The notes under the pieces were generated by a model, which had not been told where the DNA came from, did no database searches, and saw only the letters and a list, made by a program, of their open reading frames with translations. This document shows positions 47,548 through 56,749 of a stretch of 59,563 nt of DNA, in pieces (positions within the stretch are counted from its first letter, which is position 1; every line of letters begins with the position of its first letter). The stretch covers positions 1 to 59,563 of the forward strand of contig NZ_JXXU01000068.1 in assembly GCF_000967495.1 (NCBI RefSeq). Direction: 5' to 3'. Position numbers and translations under genes: made by a program. The DNA comes from Vibrio neptunius (GTDB taxonomy: Bacteria; Pseudomonadota; Gammaproteobacteria; Enterobacterales; Vibrionaceae).

Positions 47548-48315
47548 ATGTATCAACTTGTCGATGCGTCGTTCGAAATCGACGGTAAGGTTATCCTATC
47601 TCCCACTACCCTCGAGTTTGCGCCGGGGAAGGTGACAACACTCCTTGGTCATAATGGTTGCGGTAAATCGACTTTAGTCAAACTTCTTAGTCGTCAAAAT
47701 ACGCCAACCCATGGACAAGTTTTATTTAATCAACAACTCGTCTCTTCGTTTTCGAGCTTAGAGTTCGCCCATAAAGTGGCTTATTTGCCTCAACATCCGC
47801 CGATCACTGACGGTGTTACCGTTCGCGAACTAGTCTGTTTCGGACGCTATCCATGGAAAGGGGCATTTGGTCGTTACGGAAAAGAAGATTATGCCATTGT
47901 CGACCAAGCGATTGAGAAAGTTGGCTTAACACCATTTGCACAGCGATTTGTCGCTACCTTATCAGGTGGTGAAAGACAAAGAGCTTGGGTCGCTATGCTG
48001 CTCGCTCAACAAAGCCAATGTATTTTGCTTGATGAACCGACTTCAGCTTTGGATGTCGCCCATCAACATGAACTATTAGCCTTAATCCGAGAGCTCAACC
48101 AATCGATGGGTTTAACGGTGATCATGGTACTGCACGATGTCAATATGGCTGCCAAGTTTAGCGATCATCTGATTGCGCTTCACTCTGGAAAAGTCATTGC
48201 AGCTGGCTCTCCTCAAGAGTTAATGACGCCTGAAACATTAATGAAAATATACGGTATGGAGCTCGCGTTGTTCGAGCACCCTAAAACGGGCAAACCAATC
48301 AGCTACATCCCTTAA
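47548..48315 (+). CDS. vatC: Ferric siderophore ABC transporter ATPase (FhuC/FecE type)
   Basis: A 255-residue ATPase. Walker A is LGHNGCGKST, the signature is LSGGERQRAWVAML, and Walker B is CILLDEPTSALD. The order ATPase, binding protein, double permease beside an iutA-like receptor and a GntR regulator matches the vatCDB genes of V. vulnificus and V. parahaemolyticus, which import ferric aerobactin. The symbol relies on that synteny. Confidence 0.85.
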   Translation: MYQLVDASFEIDGKVILSPTTLEFAPGKVTTLLGHNGCGKSTLVKLLSRQNTPTHGQVLFNQQLVSSFSSLEFAHKVAYLPQHPPITDGVTVRELVCFGRYPWKGAFGRYGKEDYAIVDQAIEKVGLTPFAQRFVATLSGGERQRAWVAMLLAQQSQCILLDEPTSALDVAHQHELLALIRELNQSMGLTVIMVLHDVNMAAKFSDHLIALHSGKVIAAGSPQELMTPETLMKIYGMELALFEHPKTGKPISYIP

Positions 48316-48332
48316 ACCAGAAGGATCCTGTT

Positions 48333-49226
48333 GTGAAAAAACTCATAGTAATGCTCTCTGCAGCATTGGCATTCAATAGCTACGCGATCGATGTTACCCA
48401 TGAAATGGGAACGGCTTCCTTTGAAACGACGCCGAAGAAAGTCGTGGCACTAGATTGGGTACTGACCGAAACCTTACTCAGCCTAGGCGTTGACCTCGAA
48501 GGCGTCGCAGATACCAACGGCTATCAACAATGGGTTGTAGAACCAAGCTTAGATTCTGATGTGATTGATGTCGGCTCGCGCCGTGAACCTAATTTAGAGT
48601 TACTCACGGATATCAAACCCGATGCCATCTTAATCAGCAAACACATGGCCGCTGCCTATGAGCAGTTGAATAAGATTGCGCCTGTTCTAGTTTACAGTGT
48701 TTATAGTGAAGAAAAGCAACCATTAGCGTCAGCAAAATCCATTACGACCTCTTTGGGTAAACTGTTCGACAAAGAACAGCGTGCCAAGCAAGTGATCGAG
48801 CAAACGGAACAACGCCTGGCGAACAACGGTGAAAAAGTTGTTTCAGCCGGCAAGGCAAACAAGCCACTACTGTTTGCACGATTCATTGACGATAAAACAC
48901 TACGAATTCACAGCCAAGGCTCTCTGGCGCAAGACACCATCAGTGCGATGGGGCTAGAGAATGACTGGCAAGAGCAAACCAATCTATGGGGTTTCACAAC
49001 AGCGGGAACAGAAAAACTGGCTGAACATCAAAAGGCTAACGTGATGATTTTTGGTCCTTTGAAACAGGAAGAACGTCAGCAACTTACACAGTCTCCTCTT
49101 TGGCAAGCGATGGAATTCACTCGTACAGATTCTGTTTACGAGCTTCCTGCAATTTGGACGTTTGGTGGACTAATCGCAGCACAAAGATTTAGTGACCACA
49201 TTACCGAGCAACTCATCCAACAATAA
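48333..49226 (+). CDS. vatD: Periplasmic ferric hydroxamate siderophore-binding protein (FhuD-like)
   Basis: A 297-residue secreted protein. It starts with GTG, preceded by AAGGAT, and has a signal peptide MKKLIVMLSAALAFNSYA. It continues as a single long-helix binding protein (VVALDWVLTETLLSLGV, LLTDIKPDAILISKHM), as in FhuD. Its last base overlaps the start of vatB (TAATG), so the genes are translationally coupled. The ligand is inferred to be ferric aerobactin from the adjacent receptor. Confidence 0.87.
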   Translation: MKKLIVMLSAALAFNSYAIDVTHEMGTASFETTPKKVVALDWVLTETLLSLGVDLEGVADTNGYQQWVVEPSLDSDVIDVGSRREPNLELLTDIKPDAILISKHMAAAYEQLNKIAPVLVYSVYSEEKQPLASAKSITTSLGKLFDKEQRAKQVIEQTEQRLANNGEKVVSAGKANKPLLFARFIDDKTLRIHSQGSLAQDTISAMGLENDWQEQTNLWGFTTAGTEKLAEHQKANVMIFGPLKQEERQQLTQSPLWQAMEFTRTDSVYELPAIWTFGGLIAAQRFSDHITEQLIQQ

Positions 49227-51223
49227 TGAATACCTTAAAAATCGCAAACCAAGCTAACGGGCGATTAAGTTTTAAAACAGCAGCGATATTCAGCGCTGCT
49301 GTTTTGATCATTGGCTCTCTGCTGCAAGTCACCGCTCCCTATTCACAAGGTATCGGCCTCATATGGGACACCATTTTTCATTTTGATTCTGCCAATTATC
49401 AGCATCTCATCACCCATTTAACCTATTTACCGAGACTGGCTGTCGCAATCATTTGTGGGTTTGCGCTCGCTGTTGCCGGTTGTGTGATGCAGTTTGTCTT
49501 GCGCAATCCGATCGCTTCTCCAACAACATTAGGTGTCGCAGCAGGTGCTGAACTGGGCATGGTGCTAGGTATTTTGTTGATCCCTGCCAATCTTGTCATC
49601 CCTAGTTTTGTTCCAGCATTTATTGGTGGCTGCCTCGCGACCGGACTGGTGTTTGTTTTAAGTTCCGCTAGAGGCTTTTCACCACTGCATATGGTGCTCG
49701 CAGGTATGGTGGTGAGCCTCTTTTTAGGCTCACTCAACACCATGCTATTAATGCTCCATGAGCAGCGACTTACCAGTATCTTTGTCTGGGGAGCAGGCGT
49801 GCTGAATCAGAACGATTGGTCGAGTACACAAATGCTGTTGCCTTTGGTTCTCTTACCTACCAGCTTACTCTTAGTCTTACAGCGTCCATTATCCGCACTG
49901 CAGTTTGGTGACAATGTCGCTACATCGTTGGGCGTGAATATCAAACAGATCAAACTGCTCTGCTTATCGTTAGCCATCTTCATTACTGCTGCAGTGGTCA
50001 GTGAAGTGGGCTTAATTGGCTTTGTCGGTATCGTTGCACCTGCGATTGCCAGAATGCTTGGCGTTAGAGCCCTTGCCAAACAAATTCTAGCCAGTGGCGC
50101 TATTGGTAGTGGCATCTTGCTCACTGTTGATCTAGTTATCCAACCTTTCTCTGGTGTCGGTGGAGAGCTGTTACCGACAGGCGCGATGATAGCCTTAATT
50201 GGCGCGCCTTTTTTGTTGTGGCTACTACAACGAACTAAGCTGCAATCCGACCTTAAAGCACGCTCTGAACATGTCGAGCATTACAAATTGGTCAGCACTC
50301 GCAATATTTTGGTTGCACTGACCATTGCACTCATCGCGGTTTCTCTCTTCGCGATTATGGTCGGTAAGAATCAGTTAGGTTGGAGTCTTGGTTTCAACCA
50401 AGCAATGTTCGAACTGCGCGCGCCACGCGTACTTGTCGCACTGCTTGCGGGAATAGGTTTAGCATTTGCAGGAACGATAATTCAGCGTATCTCTAACAAC
50501 CCAATGGCTAGCCCAGAAGTGCTAGGGATTAGTTCGGGTGCGGCGCTCGCACTGGTTCTCGGCACCTTGTTTGGTATCGCTGTGCGCCGAGAACAGCAAA
50601 TGTTGCTCGGTACGCTTGGCGCGGTTTCGGTAACCGCAGTGGTATGGTTAATGGGCAGAAAACACAATTTTGCCCCAACACAAACCCTACTGACGGGTAT
50701 AGCCTTAAGTGCAGGTTTAGATGCTTTACTTCGAATCGCAATGAGCTCAGGCCATGATAACGCGTCTGCACTGCTCACTTGGCTATCTGGCTCGACTTAC
50801 TTAGTAGCACACAATGACGTTGTATTACTCGCAGTTGGTGTCACCTTCGTTGGTGCGATTGCGCTATCTCTCAATCGTTGGATTGAGTTGATTGGCTTAG
50901 GTGAAGTCACGGCGAATAGTATTGGTATGAACGCCACTGTGGTTAGGTTGGTGCTACTGTTACTGGTTGCTGCCCTAACGACGCTGTGCACCATAGTGAT
51001 TGGCCCACTCAGCTTTATTGGCCTGCTGGCTCCGCATATGGCGCGTTCACTTCACCAATATCGAGCAACTCCGCAAATGCTCACCGCAGCCTTACTCGGG
51101 GCAACCATCATGGTATTGGCGGATTGGATAGGACGAACACTTTGGTTCCCTTGGCAGTTCCCTGCTGGACTGCTTGCGTCCTTGATTGGTGGCGGCTACT
51201 TCCTCTACCTAATGAGACGTTAG
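49226..51223 (+). CDS. vatB: Ferric hydroxamate siderophore permease, double-length (FhuB-like)
   Basis: A 665-residue permease with two FecCD halves of about 330 residues and around 20 membrane helices in total. The permease loop G-x-x-x-A-x-x-G-x-x-x-Q appears in both halves (GFALAVAGCVMQFVLRNPIASP and GIGLAFAGTIIQRISNNPMASP). A fused two-half permease is the hallmark of the hydroxamate-type Fhu importer. It completes the vatCDB set. Confidence 0.92.
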   Translation: MNTLKIANQANGRLSFKTAAIFSAAVLIIGSLLQVTAPYSQGIGLIWDTIFHFDSANYQHLITHLTYLPRLAVAIICGFALAVAGCVMQFVLRNPIASPTTLGVAAGAELGMVLGILLIPANLVIPSFVPAFIGGCLATGLVFVLSSARGFSPLHMVLAGMVVSLFLGSLNTMLLMLHEQRLTSIFVWGAGVLNQNDWSSTQMLLPLVLLPTSLLLVLQRPLSALQFGDNVATSLGVNIKQIKLLCLSLAIFITAAVVSEVGLIGFVGIVAPAIARMLGVRALAKQILASGAIGSGILLTVDLVIQPFSGVGGELLPTGAMIALIGAPFLLWLLQRTKLQSDLKARSEHVEHYKLVSTRNILVALTIALIAVSLFAIMVGKNQLGWSLGFNQAMFELRAPRVLVALLAGIGLAFAGTIIQRISNNPMASPEVLGISSGAALALVLGTLFGIAVRREQQMLLGTLGAVSVTAVVWLMGRKHNFAPTQTLLTGIALSAGLDALLRIAMSSGHDNASALLTWLSGSTYLVAHNDVVLLAVGVTFVGAIALSLNRWIELIGLGEVTANSIGMNATVVRLVLLLLVAALTTLCTIVIGPLSFIGLLAPHMARSLHQYRATPQMLTAALLGATIMVLADWIGRTLWFPWQFPAGLLASLIGGGYFLYLMRR

Positions 51224-51421
51224 CCTCTAGAACCACAACTCGCCGCAGGAGGCTAATGTATTGGTCTTCTGTGGCAACTCCTCCTCTTTATTGAAGCGCC
51301 CTATCTATTTGTTACTTATTCCAAATTCATTAAATTACATTTTAGTTGCAAAAATACAATTAATGGTAATGAGATGAATTTATGATTACTATGGGGGCAA
51401 GAACACTACAAATTGTCACTC

Positions 51422-52378
51422 ATGGAAAAGACAGCAATTACTAAACTTCAGCAAGATTTGTTCAATAAAGTCATCAGCAAGCTCAAAGCGGAGCATGCAA
51501 AAGTTGGCGACAGCCTGAACGAGTCTTCATTAGCCCAACAGTTTGAAGTCTCAAGAACGCCGATGCGCGCTGTGCTCACTTATATGTCAGCGTTAGGTAT
51601 CGCCAAAGCGGTTCCCTATAAAGGCTTTGTCTTACAGCTAGATGCGCAAGCCATCAAATCCGATGACGCCTCCGATAAGGAAGAATCACGTCAGGAGAAG
51701 CTCTACCTGAGACTACTCATGGATCTGTTCTTCGGTGATATCGACGCTGCATTTTCTGAGAAAGAGCTTCAAGAGCGCTATAACGCCAACCGAGGTGAAG
51801 TACAAAGTGTACTCCGCCTACTAGAAAGTGATGGCATCTTACGCCGCAGTCCCGGCTATAAATGGCATCTGGATGGCGTACTCAACACGCTTGAACGACA
51901 CACTGAGAGCTACCGATGTCGGCTTATCTTCGAACCTGCTGGTCTTCTTGAGCCGAGTTGGTCACTCGACCGCCATGCATTAGAGGATTGTCGCGACAGT
52001 CACTTTAAGGCGATTCAAACCCCTGATGCTGTGAGCGCGAGTGATTTGTTTAGCTTAAGTGCAGAGTTCCATGAGTTGCTTGCTGCTTGTTCTGGTAATC
52101 GCTTTCTGCTTGGCAATATGCAGCAACATAATCGAATGCGTAAAGCGACCGATCTCGTATCTATGCATATTCAATCTTCTGTCACCAAGTCTTGCCAACG
52201 CCGCCTGGATATCATCGAGCTTGTATTGGCAGGCGACAACCAAGGTGCATCCAAGAAGCTCACTCAACTACTAGAAAATGATATTCGCGTCATGCAGCGC
52301 ACTTATGGCAATATGGTTAACCTTTCGCTATCAGAACGAGAAAAGCTCGTAACCAGTATTGCTGACATAGACATCTAA
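51422..52378 (+). CDS. iutR: GntR-family regulator of the aerobactin locus (IutR-like)
   Basis: A 318-residue regulator. The ATG at 51422 is used instead of a TTG three codons earlier. A first winged helix lies near residues 8-70 (SLAQQFEVSRTPMRAVLTYMS). A second winged-helix-like segment lies near 95-150 (SEKELQERYNANRGEVQSVLRLLESDGILR). The FCD-type ligand domain follows. IutR proteins next to iutA repress the receptor and vat genes in other vibrios. It lies between vatB and iutA. Confidence 0.8.
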   Translation: MEKTAITKLQQDLFNKVISKLKAEHAKVGDSLNESSLAQQFEVSRTPMRAVLTYMSALGIAKAVPYKGFVLQLDAQAIKSDDASDKEESRQEKLYLRLLMDLFFGDIDAAFSEKELQERYNANRGEVQSVLRLLESDGILRRSPGYKWHLDGVLNTLERHTESYRCRLIFEPAGLLEPSWSLDRHALEDCRDSHFKAIQTPDAVSASDLFSLSAEFHELLAACSGNRFLLGNMQQHNRMRKATDLVSMHIQSSVTKSCQRRLDIIELVLAGDNQGASKKLTQLLENDIRVMQRTYGNMVNLSLSEREKLVTSIADIDI

Positions 52379-52529
52379 TCACATCGGCAGCCCAATTACA
52401 GCTGCCTTCTTTTTACCTCACCATAAGTTTTTTCTTACTCTAAAGCGTCGCAGAGGCACCTAAACCTCGGCGTCAGCGGTTCATCTTTCCTCTTCAAACC
52501 ACAATTATCACACCGCTATTGAGTTAAAA

Positions 52530-52548
52530 GAAAATAATTCGCATTAGC
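52530..52548. promoter_or_regulatory. Fur-box-like site 1 upstream of iutA
   Basis: GAAAATAATTCGCATTAGC matches 13 of 19 positions of the Fur consensus, about 120 bp before the iutA start codon. Confidence 0.55.
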
Positions 52549-52574
52549 ATATTGCACTTTCGATGCAGAAATAC

Positions 52575-52593
52575 AATAATAATGATTCTTATT
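52575..52593. promoter_or_regulatory. Fur-box-like site 2 upstream of iutA
   Basis: AATAATAATGATTCTTATT matches 13 of 19 positions of the Fur consensus and is itself partly palindromic, about 75 bp before the iutA start codon. With site 1 it suggests strong iron repression. Confidence 0.6.
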
Positions 52594-52666
52594 TAGAAAT
52601 AACAAAACAGCCTTGCCGCCAAATACTAATTTGCGCAGCTTTGTATTGATAAACATAGAGAAAATA

Positions 52667-54823
52667 ATGAAAGCGAGTAAAGGTAAGTTCCATCTAACTA
52701 CTGTTGCTTTGGCGATTGCCGCAACAGGCACAGTGTTTACTGCTCAAGCCCAAGAGTTCACATCTGAAGAGAAAATGGTAGTGGTTTCGAGCCGAACGCC
52801 TAAAGCGATCAGCGATATTCCTGGTACGGTTTGGTATATCGAATCAGAAACCATCGAACAAGAATACCGCGGAGGTAAGACTCTTGGTGATATTCTGGCT
52901 ACGGCAATTCCATCTTTGGATGTCAGCAGCGGTGCCCGTACCAATCTAGGACAGAACCTTCGCGGACGTAAGATGCTCGTGATGATCGATGGCGTTTCTC
53001 TGCAATCTTCGCGCTCTATCAGCCGCCATCTAGATTCAATCGACCCGTTCAATATTGATCGTATCGAAGTACTTTCTGGTTCTACATCAATATATGGAGC
53101 AGGTGCTTCAGGCGGTGTGGTCAACATAATCACCAAAAAAGCGCAAAGCGAAGAATTAGAATTTGAATCCTATGTAGGTGGAACATCTGGCCTTAACTCA
53201 AGTGAAGACTTTGACTACAAACTTGCACAGTCTATTTCAGGCGGCAATGAAAAAGTTCAAGCCCGTACTTCTGTCGTATACACAGAGACTCAAGGCTTCT
53301 TCGATGCCAATGGCACCATTGTTACTCCAGATATCTCACAGGGCTCGCTCCAGTTTAATCAAACCGTAGATTTTCTAACCACAGTAGGTGTTAATGTTTC
53401 AGACACCAAAAAGCTGAACCTTCTTGCGCAATACTATGATAGCCAACAAGACTCGCCATATGGACTGTATATTGTCGGTAAAGACTTTGTAGATGCGCGT
53501 AAAGGTTTCGATTCTGACCGTGAACACGGCACGGAACGCATCATGCTTAGCGCCTCTTATGCAGATGAGCAATTTCTTGGCCATCAGCTCATCGCGGAAG
53601 CGTCATACCGTAAAGAAGACCAGACTTACACTCCTTACTACCAGTCTTCTGGTCAGCAGATTACCGATGTCATTTCGTTTAAAGCGGCACTCGCGAAGAA
53701 TTTCGATAAGTTTAACGTCGTCTACGGTGTTGATGCTTATAAAGACAAATTGGAAAGTAACCAAGCACTGTATGATCCCACCATTGCCAATAACTCTGGC
53801 AACCTAATCAACAAGACTTATGCCCAAGTTGGACGTTACCCGGGAGTTAAAGTCAGCTCAGTTGCCGCTTTTGCTCAAGCAGACTATTCAATCACTGAAG
53901 ATTGGACAGTCGAAGGTGGTGTACGCTACCAATACATGTCAAACAAGATTAATGATTTTGTTGATTACGACCAGCAAAAAGAAATTGCCAAAGGAAATGG
54001 TACTTCAGCCGATGCAGTTCCCGGTGGTAAAACAGATTACGGTGTCGCGCTATTTAATTTGGGAACAATTTATCACCTAAACAGTGACTCTCAAGTATGG
54101 GCAAACTTCTCACAAGGGTTTGATCTTGCTGATCCCGCTAAGTACTACGGACAAGGTAACTACACACTGGTTGGAGATCATTGGCAACTAAATGACAGCA
54201 TTAACGTCAACGAATCAAAAATGTCAGGGATTAAGACCAACAGCTTTGAGCTAGGTTACCGTCTAGATATCGACGATCTGAACCTACAGACTGCGGCTTA
54301 CTACTCTCAATCAGACAAGAATGTTAAATACAACGATACAACACTGCTTATCGAAGAAATCGAAGATAAGAAACGTGTCTACGGTTTAGAAGCAATGGCA
54401 TCTTACTGGGTTCATGACAATATTCAGCTTGGTACTTCTGGTCACTATGTAGTATCTGAAGTGAAAGGCGATAATGGCTGGGAAGACTATGATGCTGGCT
54501 ATGCAAGTACTTCTAAAGCCAATGCTTGGGCAGGTTGGTACGCCGCAGATCTTGCGGTAAAACTGCAAAGCCAAACCATGTTTGACTATGAAGATGCTTC
54601 AAACAACAAGTTAGATGGCTACACCTTATTTGATCTGGTCGGTAGCTACCAGCTTCCAGTAGGTAGCCTAGGTTTCGGTATTCAAAACCTATTTGATAAG
54701 GACTACACCACAGCTTGGGGTCAACGTGCACAAATCATCTACTCAAAGCACTACGAATCTGCTGCTTATGATTACAAAGGTCGTGGACGTACCTACACTC
54801 TAAACTACCAAGTTAAGTTTTAA
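52667..54823 (+). CDS. iutA: TonB-dependent outer membrane receptor for ferric aerobactin
   Basis: A 718-residue receptor, near the E. coli IutA length of about 732. The ATG at 52667 opens the signal peptide to V-F-T-A-Q-A. The TonB box region is EKMVVVSSRTPK. The plug carries GKTLGDILATAIPSLDVSSGARTNLG and SIDPFNIDRIEVLSGSTSIYGAGASGGVVNIITKK, which track E. coli IutA closely. The barrel has FSQGFDLADPAKYYG, NLFDKDYTTAWGQRA and the ending YDYKGRGRTYTLNYQVKF, again as in IutA. It imports ferric aerobactin into the periplasm for VatD. Confidence 0.93.
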   Translation: MKASKGKFHLTTVALAIAATGTVFTAQAQEFTSEEKMVVVSSRTPKAISDIPGTVWYIESETIEQEYRGGKTLGDILATAIPSLDVSSGARTNLGQNLRGRKMLVMIDGVSLQSSRSISRHLDSIDPFNIDRIEVLSGSTSIYGAGASGGVVNIITKKAQSEELEFESYVGGTSGLNSSEDFDYKLAQSISGGNEKVQARTSVVYTETQGFFDANGTIVTPDISQGSLQFNQTVDFLTTVGVNVSDTKKLNLLAQYYDSQQDSPYGLYIVGKDFVDARKGFDSDREHGTERIMLSASYADEQFLGHQLIAEASYRKEDQTYTPYYQSSGQQITDVISFKAALAKNFDKFNVVYGVDAYKDKLESNQALYDPTIANNSGNLINKTYAQVGRYPGVKVSSVAAFAQADYSITEDWTVEGGVRYQYMSNKINDFVDYDQQKEIAKGNGTSADAVPGGKTDYGVALFNLGTIYHLNSDSQVWANFSQGFDLADPAKYYGQGNYTLVGDHWQLNDSINVNESKMSGIKTNSFELGYRLDIDDLNLQTAAYYSQSDKNVKYNDTTLLIEEIEDKKRVYGLEAMASYWVHDNIQLGTSGHYVVSEVKGDNGWEDYDAGYASTSKANAWAGWYAADLAVKLQSQTMFDYEDASNNKLDGYTLFDLVGSYQLPVGSLGFGIQNLFDKDYTTAWGQRAQIIYSKHYESAAYDYKGRGRTYTLNYQVKF

Positions 54824-54830
54824 CGCTATG

Positions 54831-54898
54831 GCATCCATAAAATTCGACTCCATGCTCAGATGCCCATCACTCTGGGTTATTGGTCATTTTATGGGTGC
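54831..54898. repeat. Long inverted repeat just after iutA
   Basis: GCATCCATAAAAT (54831-54843) and ATTTTATGGGTGC (54886-54898) can pair over 13 bp with one G-T, enclosing about 42 nt. It begins 7 bp after the iutA stop and could fold at the end of that transcript. Confidence 0.55.
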
Positions 54899-54958
54899 AC
54901 TTAGCGAAAAAAGAAACGGTTTTCTGCAACGACCCTCTGTGTCCAGAAACTTTAAAAT

Positions 54959-54981
54959 ACGGCATCTAGTTTAGATGCCGT
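54959..54981. terminator. Hairpin downstream of iutA
   Basis: ACGGCATCTA, loop GTT, TAGATGCCGT, a perfect 10-bp stem about 135 bp after iutA. No strong T-tract follows, so it may be a terminator or a small structured repeat. Confidence 0.5.
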
Positions 54982-55065
54982 TGGTCACTTTACGATATGA
55001 GTTGCCCAGAAGTTTGGCCACTTTCGAGCGAATAAGCGATAAGCCATAAGCAGCAATCTACTTAT

Positions 55066-55107
55066 AGTGTGTGTCCCTATTTTTTGGTGTGTGTCCCTAA
55101 TTTTTTT
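55066..55107 (+). repeat. REP-like repeats, left pair
   Basis: Two direct copies of GTGTGTGTCCCTA (55067-55079 and 55087-55099), 20 bp apart, each followed by a T-run. The GGTGTGTGTCCC core appears in reverse orientation at the right end of the window beside a REP-associated transposase gene. Confidence 0.8.
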
Positions 55108-55361
55108 AATTTTTACTTTCCATATCTTCATCTTAACCTGTTGATTATTCGTTGAATAAATATAAAACCAAATGCATAATATGAGCACAGAAGTGACTCC
55201 AATTTAATAACCAATCGTTATGCGTCCTCTGAAAAGTGGAAAGCTGAAGTTAGCCAGGCACAAAACCACTCTATCTGCCTTTGGCACATATATTCTTGGT
55301 CTTTTAATTGCGGCTTCTAGCAATTCACAGATAAAAACTTCTCTTTTGGAATATTTAGATT

Positions 55362-56474
55362 ATGAATCAACAATTACTAGCGCTCACCTTAACTGCAACA
55401 ACAATGGGAACCATTTCTAGCGCAGCAGAGGCTTGTACGCGAGCTTTATACCACTCAGACGCTTTAGAAACGACAATGGTCACACGCTCTATGGATTGGG
55501 AAGGATACGATCAAGCTGTTGTTCGCGGTATCCCAAGAGGGACAGTCCTTGATACACGCGCACCAAAAGTATACGGGGTTGACCTCAACAAATCAGGGGT
55601 TGCCAACCAAGCTTACAAGTCAAAATATGCCATGATTGAAATTGCAAGCTTCGACGCAGAGTTTGTCACAGAAGCCATCAACGAGCATGGTGTACTTGGT
55701 CAGATTCATTATCTCAATACCGACTGGCAAGATGAAAAAGCACTAAAAAAAGGCAATACAAACATAGATGGTCAGCAATTTGTACAATACGTTGTTGCGA
55801 ATGCAAAAAACCTTGATGAAGTGCAGTCTATTATCAATAACACCAATATACGCGATCAAAAACTTGGTGGTGTACCTGGGCAGTATGATGCGAATGCGAC
55901 AGTAGACCATTTCCTTGCTCACTTCATTTTTGCCGATAATTCTGGTGAGACCATACTTGTTGAAATGGTCAATGGCGAAAAAAAACTTTATCGAGGAGCA
56001 GGTTCCTTAGACGTCATTTCTAACAACCCAACCTTTGACACTATGGCGGAAATCGACAAAGAGCTAATGGGTGAGAAGCGCTTCCCAACCGCGTCGATTA
56101 ACTCTTTGGATCGTCGTCACCGAGCTCAATACGCACTGGAGGAAGTTAAAGCGTATGAAGAACGTTTTGGTATCCGCGACAATAAACAACTAGGCAATAT
56201 TATTGAAGGTGTTGCTCATGAAATGCGTAGCGGCTATACAAAGTGGGACGTAGCGTATGATATGAACTTCCCGACTCTATGGGTTTCTCAAGTAGACTTA
56301 AAGAACAAAACACTTAAGTTAGACCGTTGGGACACTGATCAAATTGAGCAATACGACTTCGCAATGTTTGATGTTAATGGTAAAAAAGTGGTTGAACTAG
56401 GCCGCAACCCAAACGGACCAGAAACACAGCCTTGCACCAACATTAATAAAAGCCAACCATTCTGCGCAAAATAA
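55362..56474 (+). CDS. Linear amide C-N hydrolase of the penicillin V acylase/choloylglycine hydrolase family
   Basis: A 370-residue secreted Ntn-hydrolase. The signal peptide ends at A-E-A, exposing Cys25 as the N-terminal nucleophile (ACTRALYHS), followed by VTRSMDWEG, as in gram-negative penicillin V acylases. The later INEHGVLGQIHYL and NPTFDTM segments hold other active-site residues. Gram-negative members hydrolyse penicillin V and acyl-homoserine lactones, and V. cholerae has an AphA-controlled homologue. The natural substrate here is unknown. It lies inside the repeat-bracketed block. Confidence 0.88.
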   Translation: MNQQLLALTLTATTMGTISSAAEACTRALYHSDALETTMVTRSMDWEGYDQAVVRGIPRGTVLDTRAPKVYGVDLNKSGVANQAYKSKYAMIEIASFDAEFVTEAINEHGVLGQIHYLNTDWQDEKALKKGNTNIDGQQFVQYVVANAKNLDEVQSIINNTNIRDQKLGGVPGQYDANATVDHFLAHFIFADNSGETILVEMVNGEKKLYRGAGSLDVISNNPTFDTMAEIDKELMGEKRFPTASINSLDRRHRAQYALEEVKAYEERFGIRDNKQLGNIIEGVAHEMRSGYTKWDVAYDMNFPTLWVSQVDLKNKTLKLDRWDTDQIEQYDFAMFDVNGKKVVELGRNPNGPETQPCTNINKSQPFCAK

Positions 56475-56749
56475 TTATTGGCTCCGCCACACTAAAGAAG
56501 GCCTCAAACATTTGAAAACGGGCTTCTTAACAAGGTTATAGGTCCCCTTTTCATTGAACAGCACATAGTATTCACGGTAGTACATAGGGCGGCACTTTCG
56601 AGTTAGAAGGTGCCGCAGGTAAACATTCAGCCTGTTAAGGTCGTGCACAACACCAAGTCCGCTACGCTCAATAAGACAAACTTGATCTATAACCTCTATT
56701 ATAAGGTAAAATCGGCTAATATTATGGTACATAGCCGAAGGAATCATTG
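56475..56749. other. Intergenic region before the AraC gene
   Basis: About 275 bp without a supported gene. A minus-strand frame of 123 codons (56475-56846) runs into the AraC gene and shows no family features, so it is taken as a shadow. AAGGA at 56738-56742 serves the AraC start. Confidence 0.35.

Larger units (their letters stand above)
54899..55361. other. Intergenic region with hairpin and REP-like repeats
   Basis: About 460 bp between iutA and the acylase gene, with no supported gene. It holds the hairpin at 54959-54981 and the repeats at 55066-55107. The remainder, to the acylase start, is AT-rich. Confidence 0.45.
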
